This document shows, piece by piece, positions 46,691 to 57,480 of a stretch of 64,000 nucleotides of DNA. The stretch spans positions 21,266,854-21,330,853 of the forward strand of contig CP093830.1 of assembly GCA_033063855.1 (NCBI GenBank). Reading direction: 5' to 3'. Each line of letters opens with the position of its first letter. Position 1 is the stretch's first letter. Both the position numbers and the translations under genes were made by a program. Source of the stretch: Smittia aterrima (Eukaryota > Arthropoda > Insecta > Diptera > Chironomidae). The notes below the pieces were generated by a model, which worked only from the letters and a program-made list of their open reading frames with translations, was not told the origin of the DNA and made no database searches.

Positions 46691-46697
46691 GTCAGAC
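46691..46697 (+). repeat. Right 7-bp target-site duplication
   Basis: GTCAGAC, matching 45999-46005. Confidence 0.85.
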
Positions 46698-47615
46698 TAT
46701 TACTCTGTTACCACTTTGGCACTTGATTTTCTTCAAAGTAAAACTCACGAATGGAAAAACGTTTCACTCGACGAAGTTTATTTTAAAAACAAACTTGATA
46801 TGTGGAAGTTTCTGTCATCAATCGAATCATCAGTTGAAAGCATTTCAATCCAAGAGTATATCATTAATACTTTCAAATTTCATAATGAAAATAATTCGGC
46901 AAACTTCGAAGCTTTAAAGTTTCCAAAGCTGAAAGAATTGAATTTGTTTCTTAATGACGATTCCGATTTGACTGAAGCTTATGTCAGATTTTTCTTAAAC
47001 GTGGTTTCCGTCGAAAAACTTCATTTGGGAAGACATCTTAGAATCAGCGAAGCAACAAAAATGCTCGAAAACTTTGACAAACTCACAAGTCTTACGGTTA
47101 CGCCTTCGCACATCGATCAAATGTTCCAAAATGAATTGTGGAAACGATTTCAATTCAAGCTAAAAAGATTGCATATTTTTAATAAGGAACCTTATGAGCC
47201 ATCAAATGTTAGAAATTTTCTTAAATTTCAAAGCGACAATCTCGAAAAGTTGGTAATCAAACTACACTACAACAGAGAAACTTTTGATGTGATCATGAAA
47301 ATGCCAAAGCTCAAAAGTTTATGCCTCGAGGAGTTTCAATATTTGCCCAAGAACGAAATTCCAAATGAAACTTCATGCTCAATTACTGAACTAAGTTTGG
47401 ATAGTCCAATGGTTGACGCTGTCAAGTTAAAATTTCTATTGGAGTCAATGCCAAACGTTGGAACAATTAATCTTAAGACGATCGATGAAGAAATTGGTAA
47501 AATGTTGAAATCATTGGAAAGAAAGTTTGAAGTGAAAATTTTTGAGCTCGAAAGAATCCGAAATGGGAGAATTGAAAAAGTTTTAAAAGAAGTCTTAAAC
47601 TTTGAAGAAATTTGA

Positions 47616-47790
47616 ACAAAACTTTTCTCATTTCAGTCTTATCCGAAATGAACCGAGTATCTATTTATATAAACAAAAAAAAAACAGAATAATTTATATG
47701 TAATTATTATTTGTCGGGGTAATGGCGTCGATCGAAGGGGTCCTAAAGTAGATGTAAAATGAATGAAATAAGTCAAACGCTGTTCACGAA
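47616..47790 (+). other. Spacer F-G
   Basis: AT-rich, with no hairpin trailer and no antisense ORF. Contains nothing else that I can identify. Confidence 0.4.
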
Positions 47791-47933
47791 TATCGCAGAA
47801 TTATTCTTCTAATAAGAATTCAGTGTGAAAAGAAAACTTTGGTATCGCTTGACACATTCGACCCTCAACATTCGAAAAGGTAAGACGCTCTTCTGTAGAT
47901 TCAAGTAGAATGTTAATTTCAATTTTCTTTTAG
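47791..47933 (+). promoter_or_regulatory. F-box copy G: upstream block remnant, leader exon and leader intron
   Basis: The block is diverged in its first half and kept as TTCTTCTAATAAGAATTCAG. The leader exon ends at 47879 with donor GTAAGACGCTC, and the acceptor is at 47933. Confidence 0.5.
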
Positions 47934-47948
47934 GTAAAAGATTTAAAA

Positions 47949-49163
47949 ATGAACATAAAATCATCAGCAGTTCATATCAAGAAAGCAGCAATGAAGCGAA
48001 AGCTTGAGCAGAAAACGGCAGCAGAAGTTTCAAGTGAAGAACCTAGAGAGAAAATCAATTTTTCTGAGAACAAAATGGATCCGTTGGAATATTTCTCGCG
48101 TTTTCTCGGCATCCCTGAAATGATTTTCGATCATTTCAACGGCAAAGATTTGATTAAGATTTCAGAAGTAAATCCAAGCTATTACAACTTCATCGCCTCG
48201 TCAAAAGCTCTGATGGAGAAAATTGAAATTGTTTTTAATGAGGATCGATGGCTCGAGACTTCAGAAGATTCTGATTTGCTGAAAAACAGCTCGAGATTGT
48301 ATCAAAACATTGAAATCCGGCGAGATCAAGAAGATCGCAGCTGCCAGACGATAACCAATTTGGAACTTCAGTTTTTTCTTAAAAAGTCTCGTGAATGGAA
48401 AAACGTTTCATTCAGAGAGGTTTGTTTTAAAACAAAACTCGATTTATGGAAAATGCTCTCATCAATCGAAACGTCAGTAGAAAGTCTTTCTTTAACTGAT
48501 TGTTTGTCCTATCCTACATTTGATGAAGATTCATCGGATATCAAATCTTTCGGAGCTTTGAAGTTCCCGAAGCTGAAGGAATTAAAACTGCATTTTTATT
48601 GCTATTCTGATTTTAATGAAACGTTTGCGGCATTTCTGTCAAACTCTGTTTCAATCGAAACACTTGACATGCACGGTATGTCCGATTACAAAAATGTTTT
48701 AAGAAAAATACTCAAAAATAACGACAAACTAAAAACTCTCGAGCTTGGATCAGATCCAGTAGAATTAATTTTCAATAATAAATGGTGGAAACGATTTCAA
48801 TTTAAGTTGAAGAACTTGTGGATGACTTCGTTAGACACTTCTGCGTTGAGCGATGCGATAATTTCTCGTAACTTTCGAAATTTCCTAAAATCACAAAGCG
48901 ACAATCTCGAAGAGTTATCAATCTCATTTCGCTACGACAAAGAAATCTTCGATGTAATCATGAAATTGCCGAAGCTCAAAATTCTTTATCTCGGTGAGTT
49001 TTGTGGTTTGCCCGAGAATGAAATTCCAAGAGTAGTTTCAACTTCAATCACTAATCTAAAAGTGGCTTTTTTAAATGTTGACTGCTGGGAAAAAGATTTC
49101 ATGATGAAATTTTTTATAAAGTCAATGCCAAACGCAAAAACTTCTTACAAAATATTAGCTTGA
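47949..49163 (+). CDS. F-box/LRR protein, array copy G (short-tail type)
   Basis: 404 residues. The extension MNIKSSAVHIKKAAMKRKLE precedes the F-box (MDPLEYFSRFLGIPEMIFDHF). LRR-like segments are FPKLKELKLHF, SIETLDMHG, NDKLKTLELG, LPKLKILYLG and STSITNLKVA. It ends SMPNAKTSYKILA. The hairpin trailer lies 65 bases past the stop. Intact throughout; last copy before the block of unrelated genes. Confidence 0.84.
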   Translation: MNIKSSAVHIKKAAMKRKLEQKTAAEVSSEEPREKINFSENKMDPLEYFSRFLGIPEMIFDHFNGKDLIKISEVNPSYYNFIASSKALMEKIEIVFNEDRWLETSEDSDLLKNSSRLYQNIEIRRDQEDRSCQTITNLELQFFLKKSREWKNVSFREVCFKTKLDLWKMLSSIETSVESLSLTDCLSYPTFDEDSSDIKSFGALKFPKLKELKLHFYCYSDFNETFAAFLSNSVSIETLDMHGMSDYKNVLRKILKNNDKLKTLELGSDPVELIFNNKWWKRFQFKLKNLWMTSLDTSALSDAIISRNFRNFLKSQSDNLEELSISFRYDKEIFDVIMKLPKLKILYLGEFCGLPENEIPRVVSTSITNLKVAFLNVDCWEKDFMMKFFIKSMPNAKTSYKILA

Positions 49164-49227
49164 AATGTTTAAAATCAATGAAAATTAAGTTTGACGAATA
49201 TCGAAAAACATTGAACTCGTTTTCAGG

Positions 49228-49247
49228 AGCTGTCTTTGTCAACAGCT
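49228..49247 (+). other. Conserved hairpin in the trailer of copy G
   Basis: Identical stem and loop to those at B and E. AATAAA near 49389 is a likely poly(A) signal. Confidence 0.6.
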
Positions 49248-49489
49248 TTTATTTCTCTAATCGAGATTACTTCAAATGTCTCAGAAACAGAACTAAAACT
49301 AAGGAAATTGAAAGATTCTTTATCTTTAATATCTCGTAGCTTGTAAGCATTTCCATTCCTAAATAAGTTTATTGTTCGTTTAATTTTAAATAAATTCACG
49401 AAATTAAATTAAATTCTTTTTTTATTTTGTCTTCGCATTTGATCGCAAATTAAAAATTAATCATTTGTTGAGGGTCGGGGAATGCAAAA

Positions 49490-49563
49490 TTAATTTTCCT
49501 CTTTTTTGTCTTCGCTAAATCGATTCGTGACATGTGATCGAGTCTCTGGTGAAGGAAAATATA
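49490..49563 (-). pseudogene. Relic of the antisense small ORF behind copy G
   Basis: The minus strand still reads FPSPETRSHVTNRFSEDKKE before a stop at 49490-49492, matching the other versions. The part toward the start codon is absent: similarity ends at about 49563. The missing portion is where the array is interrupted. Confidence 0.55.
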
Positions 49564-49847
49564 TTTTAAGTTTCGCTCTTCTATTTCTTTTCGTTTGGTG
49601 CCTAAGCTGGTAAATTTAAAAGAAAAGCAATTGAAAGCGTACGACGGAGCATTTTGCGTAATTTATAGTTGACGTTGAAAAGAACATTAGGACAACTTTA
49701 TGTGTAAAATGCTGAAAGAGTTCTTTGTGAACACTCACCAAAACTTCTCTAAAACAATTTTTTGATTCTCTTTTAAAAGAAGTTTCATTTTTATTTCAGT
49801 TGTTATGCGTAAAAACATTTTGATCCGTCTAAATACTTAGGAGTTGT

Positions 49848-51458
49848 TTAGTAATATTTCCAGTTGTTTTCTCCTTGATTCTTCACGCGGTTCTTACGTT
49901 CGACGAGTTCAGTGAGGGCTTCCGATCGAACAGAAAGTGAATCAATCTTTTCGACGAATTGTTGGTAAGGGCTAAGCTGCTGACCACCCATGACGACATA
50001 TCCTAGCTTCGAGTCAATCTTAGCGTCCAAGCGAGCATTGCGGATGAGATTTACGATCCAGCATTCAGCTTCATCCTGGTTCATGTTCAATTTATCAGCC
50101 AGCATTCTACAAAATAAAGTTTTGTTAAATATTTATCTCTTCAATGAGTTTTGAGAGCTAGAACTTACTCGCTTGTAATGCATTGATGGATTCGACAGAA
50201 TGTTTCGAAGATCATCAGACGTGCGCTTTCAACAAATTCCTCGATATACGAATAGATGAAGAAATCGTTGACAATAACGTCTTGACATTCGTGAAGCTTC
50301 AACCTTGCGCCTTCGAAGTCAAAGTTGATGTACAAATGTTCCAAGAATTCTGTGATTGGATCCTTGTAAGCATAAGATTCTTGTTGAATAACCTTCACCA
50401 AATCCTTCAAAGCATTGCGACGACCACGGTTGACTACGACAGCGACCGAGAGATATCTCAAGATGTGTGGACACGTCGTTTGGATGACGTTAAGATAGAC
50501 TGGCTTGTACAAAAGCGTTTCGATGATCAAATCGCGTCCCTTTGGGTGATGGAAGAATACGAGGACACTCCAATGGATCAACCAAGTGCGCTGTGTCAAG
50601 AGCTGCATGCTGCTGAATGTGCTGTTGTCGATAAACTCGCGCAAACGATTCAAATCCTCTAAAGCTGAGGTCCAGTTGAGAGTGAGAATCTCAGCGGCGA
50701 GCTTTCCCCACAAAACATTCAAGTAATTCTTGTCGTTGGGTTGCATTATCATCAAGCAGATGTACAAGTAAGATGTTGTCTCCGAATAGTTACCGCAATC
50801 GTACATGTACTTGGCAAGCTTGTAAACGCTTTGAATGATGTTGATATCGATCTAAAATGAAACGTTCTTAAAGATACAGAAATAACTTTTGACATTAAAT
50901 CAACTCACGTTATACTCAGATTGAATAACGTTCACCAACATCTTGGAATCCTTCATCGTTTCTCTTGCTTGGATCTCAGCAATACAATCCATCAGTGGCT
51001 TGATGTCTGCTTGAAGCAACTTCAAATTATCCAAAACATTTTGACGCTTCTGGATTAACTCCTCGGGCATGCTCTCGGACAAGTTTAAACGCTTGCGGAT
51101 ATCGGTCGTGTAGTCAATCATGTTGGTTCTGTTGACTGTCTCCAACACAAAGTTGAGAAGAACATTTTTGTCGTAAATCTGAAGATGAGAAAAGATCCAG
51201 AAACAGGTTAGAAAAAATGAAAACATTCCACGTCTCACGAAGTCACTTAAAATTGATCTAGAGATGCCGAAACATGTTTTAAAGTGATCAAACGTAAGAT
51301 TCGAGTTGAAATTAATTTGTAACGATTAGGAAACACATGTAAAAGCACTGAAAAAATGAAATATTTACATCTTTGCTTAGAAGAAACTCCAAGAGCGGAA
51401 ATGTGAGATGGCGATCAAGAAACTCGCAGTTCTTCGTTGTTAAATCAAATCTAGCCAT
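49848..51458 (-). CDS. eIF3e: Eukaryotic translation initiation factor 3 subunit e (Int6)
   Basis: Four exons: 51369-51458 (30 codons, MARFDLTTKN), 50909-51178, 50169-50851 and 49848-50106, with introns of 190, 57 and 62 nt; 433 residues in frame (human 445). The whole length follows the family, including DRHLTFPLLEFL, CGNYSETTSYLY, QRTWLIHWSVLVFFHHPKGR, and the C-terminal PCI winged-helix part with NMNQDEAECWIVNLIRNARL and DAKIDSKLGYVVMGG. eIF3e belongs to the eIF3 octamer that loads the 40S subunit. TTTATT at 49790-49795 is the likely poly(A) signal. Its 3' end faces the broken end of the F-box array. Confidence 0.97.
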
Positions 51459-52137
51459 GTTTGTATTCTTATTTCCACTAAATTCACTTAGTAAACTGTC
51501 TGTTTTCGTAAAGATTTAAGTTAAATTTCAACTTCTCCGAAAACAACTCGAAAATAAAATCGGAAGTTTTCAAGAAACTGAAAATATTTCTTAAAATCAA
51601 GCGGTGCCGCTGGAATCTTTAGATTAGATTAAATTTTATTTCGTTTAAGCTAACTCCATCCTTGTCTCATGAAAAATCATAACTTTTGTGACTTTTTCCT
51701 TAAATTAAATAAAAGAACCAAAAATCTTTCTTTTGAAAATCTCAAACTTTATTTTATTCCATTCATTTCGCTGTTTACAAGTTTCCTTTGTTGTGACATC
51801 CAAAATATTTTTACAAGAAATTTTTTTTGTCGCCTTCCCTTCTTGACTAGAACATCCTTAGTGATTACAGTTCGACATTTATTTGCACATTTAGTTTATA
51901 GGACTGACCAATTATTTAAGCCGAACCATGAAAGCCTCGAGTTCTTTAGTAAATCTTGTTGAAAGAAGGATTTTGATTTGTGTAAGTTAAATTCTTGTAA
52001 AAGCAGTTGCTAATTTGGTGATGATCGCTTGATGACATCATAGACGAAGACGATGCTTGAAGCAGCTGCGTTGTTGAGAACTTCTTGTTGTATTCGTAGT
52101 AATTTAAGTTGAAAGCTGTAGGGTTCAAGTTCTTGTG
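51459..52137 (-). other. eIF3e promoter and glass 3' untranslated region
   Basis: AT-rich, without a credible gene. Minus-strand AATAAA signals at about 51748-51758 would end the glass transcript some 380 bases past its stop, leaving about 290 bases for the eIF3e promoter. Confidence 0.4.
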
Positions 52138-55100
52138 TCAAGCAATTCCGTTTCCGCCGTGTACTCGCATGTGTCGGTTTAAGTTTCCAGATTGACTGAA
52201 GCGAAGCAAACAAAGCTTGCACTGATAAGGCTTTTCGCCGCTATTCAATAAAAGAACAAGAAAATTTTCTTAAATTAAACATTCCATCCGAATCTGCTGA
52301 TTCAATTAAACAAACCTGTGAATTCGCAAATGTTTCGTGAGCGTTGATGAATCCGAAAAAGCTTTTTTACAAGCTCGACATCTGTAAGGTCTTTCGCCTT
52401 TAGAAGAAAAGTGTTAAAATAAAACAAAGAAAACAAACTAAGGAGATCTTACCGGAATGCGTTCTCATGTGTGTCGTGACGGATGAGCTTTGGGAAAATC
52501 TTCGATCACAAATTGGACAACGAAATGGTTTCTGACCTGTGAATGTTTCTCAATCAAATTGTGTTCTTAAAATAATTCATTAAACTCACCAGTATGTGTT
52601 CTAACGTGTGCTGTTAGATTAGCAGCTTGCGAGAAACTCTTTTTACAATCAGGACATCGATATGGTCGTTCACCTGACAATTTCAATTTTATTAAAAATA
52701 TTTTTAAAAAAATTAAATTTTTATTCAAACCTGAATGTGTTCTGAGATGAGTTTTGAGTGTGCTGGGTCGAGCATAAGTTTTACCGCAAAGTCGACATAA
52801 GTTTGGTTTTCCAATTCCGCTGTCGTCGTTGCTGTTGCTGTCTTCTTCGTATCCGATACTTTGGTGGTTCTTCGTTGAGAGAAGGATTTTCGATTTCACC
52901 TGAGCGTAAATTTCAAACTTTTCTTTTCCAAGATCATTCAATGCAATTTCTTACCTCATAGCCCGTCGGCGAAGCTTTCGGTGTTGAGTAACATGTGCTC
53001 GTTTGAAAGAATGGTTTCTCATCAGCCGGCGGAAGTGGCGACGATGAATTCTTCACTGGTTCGAGAAGTGTCGTCTCATCCAAATTTTCTTGTGCTGTGT
53101 GATCGAGGGGTTCATTCGAGTGACTTCCGTTGGCTGGTGGTCTAAAGTCAGCTGTGAATGAATAAGTTGCGCCCGGATAAGGAGAAGCGGGGCTGAATGG
53201 CGGAGGACAAAGAGCTGATGATGATGCTGTTGGAGGAGGATTCCATTGCATCTGATTGAGAGAGAATTTGTTGAGTGAGAAACGCAATTAAAATAACTCA
53301 AACTCACCTGTGAACAAGGAACATCGCTGTAGCCATGCATTGTCATATTCATCGAGACATTAACGCTCATGCTTGGATAATGTTGATGTCCAGAGCAAGA
53401 TGGACTCGAGTCGTAATATCCGCTTGACGAATATCCATTCTGTGCTTGATTCTGATGACATTGATAGTAATGGTGATGAGGTGAAGGCGAGAGAAGAATT
53501 TGCGGATGATGAACAGTGTACGAGAGACCATTTGGTGATGTTCCGTAGTTCTGTGCTGATTGTAGCGATGTTGACTGATGACAAGGATGATTCTCGGCTC
53601 CAGGTTTAAGCACAGCATTTTTCAATGATAACAAAACATCAGCAACATCATGAGTTGGTCGTTCTGGCCTCGAATAACTTGCAGATCCGCAAGGAGAGAA
53701 GGGAAAGAGACTGGGCAAGGGCTGCTCCATTTCAAGTGGTGGTAGTCCGGCGAATGAACTCATCTCGTCGTTCCAGTAACTCGTATGCGATCCGATGGGT
53801 TGTGTGAGACTTTAATGCGAGAGAAGAAGAAAACGATATCAATGAACACGTTGGACGAGGTAAACGTATCAGTTTCCGATGATTCTTGAGAGGAAGACGA
53901 AGAGAATGGAAGAAAAAGTGAAGGCCGACGGGTCTGACGGAGATGAGAAAAATTTTCTTTTTCTTCAAAACATTTTTTCGTTGCACTAACTTTCCACTTG
54001 AATGACTTTTCCATGAAGTTTTTCGATTTAAATCTTATCGCAAATGAAGAAGATCTCACCTTAGCGAGTGATCAAAGCTGAGACAGTTTCCGCAGTCGAC
54101 GAAATCCGATCCGTGTAGTGACGATAGTGGGAGAGTGCAATTATTATTTCCACAGACTGGAGACGATGCTGAACATTCCTATGATAACGAAGAGAAATTT
54201 ATTTAAAACTAATTTTTTAAAATCGTACAAAATCTTTTCTTTAAATTTAAAGTCTTCTAACACTTTTCATCACTTTTCACTGAAGAAGAGAAAACATTTT
54301 TGTTCACCTGCGTTGGGCTGTCAATCCAGGGAGCAAATAAACTGCTGTTGGGTACATATCCATCAGCATTTGGCGAGGACTCAATGTACATTGCTCCACC
54401 TTCTTGATTACTTTCTACGGAATCTGCACAGAGAAGGGGGCGAGAGAAATATTTTCATTTTCACGGGATTTCAGTCGCAGAAAAGGGGAGGAAATGAAAA
54501 AGTTATTTACGCAATGATTTGTTAACGTCAGAGACGGAGAAATGAGAATTGAAATGAAATGAACGTCGGAGATGGAAATAAAAATGAAACTCCAGCCCTT
54601 ACGAATCACCTTGGAATTTTCTTCTCGCTCTGATGTAATTAAATTTCCATTCCCAAAGCCGATGAAAAGAGAAAATTTTCTAAAGGAAACCTTTTCAATT
54701 GAAAGAAAATAGAATTTCGTCGTCTCTCGGTGCTTCGGAAATCATCATCAGGGAGAAGTCTCGAGAGATGGAAAAGTCCTTTCATAAAAAGGATTCATTT
54801 CAAAGTTATGCAATTCAAAGTCAAGAGAAAATAATTTTTTTTTGGTGATTTTATTTAATTTCATTTCAACTTCTTTCTCATGCCACTTTATGCTTTCGCA
54901 ACCCCATTTTGAAATTCTTTACATGCATAGCAACCAATCACGTTCGTTCTGACTTGCGTGATGCCGTTTACTTCTTTCTCGTTGAAATAAATATTTTTTT
55001 TTGTTGGTGAAAAGAGAACTTTGAGATATCTCAGGTGATTTCATGTGAAACTAGTTTTATCCTAGAAGTTGTTGTGTCGTTCACTTTGAAGGAATTTCTT

Positions 55101-56024
55101 TTTGAGTGAAGAGTTTAAATGTGTTTCTAATAATTCTCCAACGTCAACAAATCATTTTTTTTGGAAACTTCATCCGTACCCAGCTTTAAATTAATTTTCA
55201 CACAAAAGTGTCGCGTAATCCAAGATATTCAAATTCACTGACTCAATCAGACAATTCACTATAATAAATTAATTTGATTGCACATTTTGAGCTTAATTAG
55301 CAACTAAAAAAATATTTCACATTAAATCTCTTGATTTGTACTCATAAAACTTTTCTTTCTTTTCTTTCAACTTTAATCCTTTAGCGAATTTTTCAACGAA
55401 CTTCGCGCGCGACGATCAGCATAATGCGATGTCTATCGTGGAACTAATTTATGAGCCGAGCGAAACAAAAAAGAAAGCATGAAAAAATCCCCGAGAACTT
55501 TAAATCCGTCAATACATGTGAAGAGACAAGGCAACCCAACTCGTCAACCGATGTGTGTGCGTTCTCCTTGCTCGCATGTTTTTCCCATTTATTTACACAA
55601 CAAGAAAAATTCGATTTACATGGATTCATGGCTGCCGGTTTCTCTTAGTCGCTACTTCAATTTCCCATTCATTAATTCTTCTTTCGTATTCTTTCATTCT
55701 TGCCTTCGATGCTTGTTTACTTGTGTAGTGACGGAGTGTCATCACGACAGCCTATCAAGTGAAGATTGAACGATAGAAAAAAAGGAGTTAAAAGACTTTA
55801 CATTGAATTGACTCGTGAGTGATGAAAAAAGATTTTTGTGTGGGAGGAAATTTTAAAAGTTTCAAAAGTTTCTGTCTCGAATAAAATTTTGAAGAAGAAA
55901 AAATGTTGAGCCCTTTCTCGTTCGTTGGCTGTTGTTGTTGTAGCTTGAACGGTAATTTAATCCTTTCACCAGAATGACTGGAGTGATATCCATCAAACAT
56001 CAATTCGGTGGACTCATTTCCCAT
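52138..56024 (-). CDS. gl: Glass, five-finger C2H2 transcription factor of photoreceptor development
   Basis: Nine exons are clear: 54308-54423, 54060-54178, 53308-53809, 52955-53251, 52731-52899, 52590-52673, 52453-52536, 52316-52397 and 52138-52240. A tenth, starting exon at 55970-56024 (MGNESTELMFDGYHSSH) is tentative; it ends one base into a codon as required, and the sum is then 536 residues. Family landmarks in the N-terminal part are EGGAMYIESSPNADGYVPN, GLPPLEMEQPLPSLFPFSPC, SLSYTVHHPQ, YPSMSVNVSMNMTMHGY and ATYSFTADFR. The five C2H2 fingers begin at KPNLCRLCGKTYARPSTLKT (Cys398, Cys401, His414, His418) and end RHMRVHGGNGIA. In Drosophila Glass specifies photoreceptor identity. Only the first exon is uncertain. 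Confidence 0.93.
54424..55969 (-). other. gl: Inferred first intron of glass
   Basis: About 1.5 kb without convincing coding sequence. It lies between the tentative first coding exon and the exon carrying the EGGAMYI motif. It is much longer than the other glass introns, as expected for a regulatory first intron. Confidence 0.4.
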
Positions 56025-56676
56025 GTGTTATCGTTTTGCTGTTTGAAGGCTCTCAATATCGACCCATGTAACGCGTCTCAGGACGAGAAAGATGTTAGGT
56101 CTGATGACCTTTCGAGCTGAAATCGATTCGATCGCATCTTCTCTCTTTACACGAAAAATAAAAACTCCGAGAATCGTCATCAACTGTTCATGCCTTTGAC
56201 GTTTTAATTTCCCATCGAAAGGAAACTTAATTTCTTCCAATTGACTGGACGGGACCGAGGTAAGTATCGATTACAGTTTTATGCTGAACATGTTTTTTAT
56301 GCTTAACGTTTCAACTTCTCCTTTTGTTGCGATCGCACATGAAATTTTTAAAGTGAATGTGGGACGCAGGGACAACTCGGAATTTTATCAATTTCCTTTC
56401 GACGTTCACGCTTCATTGCGTTGGCGATGAAAGAAGTTGAAGTGCAAGTGAATTTTTTCAAGAAACTTTTTTAATAAATTCAAAAAGAGAAGTTGAGAAG
56501 ATTAATTCCACGTTTTCACCTAACTCACCAAATCGCGGCTGACCTTTGTTTACATTTTGTTTTTAACAAAAATTATTTCAGAATTATGCAATTTAAAGCA
56601 TGACAGTGAGTTAAAGAAGCTGAAACAAAAGTAATTCAAAAGTCGAGCAATTGTGCGAGTAGCAAATCAAGGGAAA
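56025..56676. promoter_or_regulatory. Head-to-head region, glass / TACO1
   Basis: About 650 bp between two divergent starts. A minus-strand frame of 70 codons (56028-56240) has no recognisable content. The promoters of both genes must lie here; no TATA box is obvious. Confidence 0.35.
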
Positions 56677-57480
56677 ATGTTTCGACAAGCGAAATTCTGT
56701 CTTGCGGCATTTAATCAGCAAACGATTAAACGATTCGCTGGTCATAGCAAGTGGGCGAACATCAAGCACGACAAAGCAATCAAGGATCAAAAGAGAGGCG
56801 ATCAATTCGCAAAGTTAAGTCGAATGATTCGAATCGCTATTCAAGACGGAGGATCCGTTGATCCAAAACTAAATTCTTATCTTCGAACGGCGATTGATCA
56901 ATCAGTCAAACTTAACATGCCGATGTCGACTGTTAATAAGCAAATCGCAAAGTTTAATGTGGATGCGGCTCAGCTTAAGAAATGCTTTTTCGAGGTGAAG
57001 ATGTTAAATAGAATCTTCATCATCTGTGAGTTCTACACAGAGAACATGGTAATCGCAAAAAATCTGACGTCGGTTGCAATGAGGAAAGCTGGAAAATCAA
57101 GCTACGCCGACATTAGGCATATGTTTGAAGAGTATGGAATTATAAATGTGACAAGACTTGATGGAACATTTGCTAGCGCTGCTGAGTTCGAAGACAAATT
57201 AACTGAGGACGCGATTGAGTGCGACGCGCAAGAAGTTGAAGACATCGATTTCGAGGCAAAGTCAGCAAACTTCATTTGTTTTCCGAGAGACATTGAGAGA
57301 GTTAAGAGATCATTGCTGAACCTTGGATATTTAGTTGACATCGCAGAGCACGTCTTCGTTCCTAACAACACCGTTACACTCAACGAAGAAGAGCAAAAGG
57401 TCTACGATAAGTTTATGAAGAATATGATCATAATCGATGGATTTGAGAGGGTTTTTGATAATATTGAGTTAGAAGTCTAA
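56677..57480 (+). CDS. TACO1: TACO1, mitochondrial YebC-type translational activator
   Basis: Single exon, 267 residues from ATG 56677; the frame is open a little further upstream but without an ATG. Residues 1-21 are basic and hydrophobic without acidic residues (MFRQAKFCLAAFNQQTIKRF), as in a mitochondrial presequence. The YebC/PmpR signature GHSKWANIKHDKAIKDQKRG follows directly, then the three-domain YebC fold with DGGSVDPKLNSYLRTAIDQ and the C-terminal PNNTVTLNEEE. In mammals TACO1 is needed for efficient translation of mitochondrial COX1. AATAAA at 57507-57512 is only 27 bases past the stop, so the 3' UTR is very short. Confidence 0.94.
   Translation: MFRQAKFCLAAFNQQTIKRFAGHSKWANIKHDKAIKDQKRGDQFAKLSRMIRIAIQDGGSVDPKLNSYLRTAIDQSVKLNMPMSTVNKQIAKFNVDAAQLKKCFFEVKMLNRIFIICEFYTENMVIAKNLTSVAMRKAGKSSYADIRHMFEEYGIINVTRLDGTFASAAEFEDKLTEDAIECDAQEVEDIDFEAKSANFICFPRDIERVKRSLLNLGYLVDIAEHVFVPNNTVTLNEEEQKVYDKFMKNMIIIDGFERVFDNIELEV

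Larger units (their letters stand above)
45610..47615 (+). pseudogene. F-box/LRR copy F, split by a transposable element
   Basis: The gene reads METTEKTVRLSQKLL, then MDPLEYFSRFLDIPEIIFQHF, to codon 132 (ending SKSD at 46005), where a 685-bp element is inserted (46006-46690). The frame resumes after the duplicated target at 46698 with YYSVTTLALDFLQSKTHEW and stays open for 305 codons to EVLNFEEI. The two halves are in the same frame, and the junction aligns with the uninterrupted copy C. No other stop or shift is seen, so the insertion is probably recent and the gene was functional before it. Translation of the present sequence stops two codons into the element. Confidence 0.88.

Noticed and set aside
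50183..50662. 159-codon plus frame
   Set aside because: Lies entirely antisense to eIF3e exon 3, whose identity is certain.
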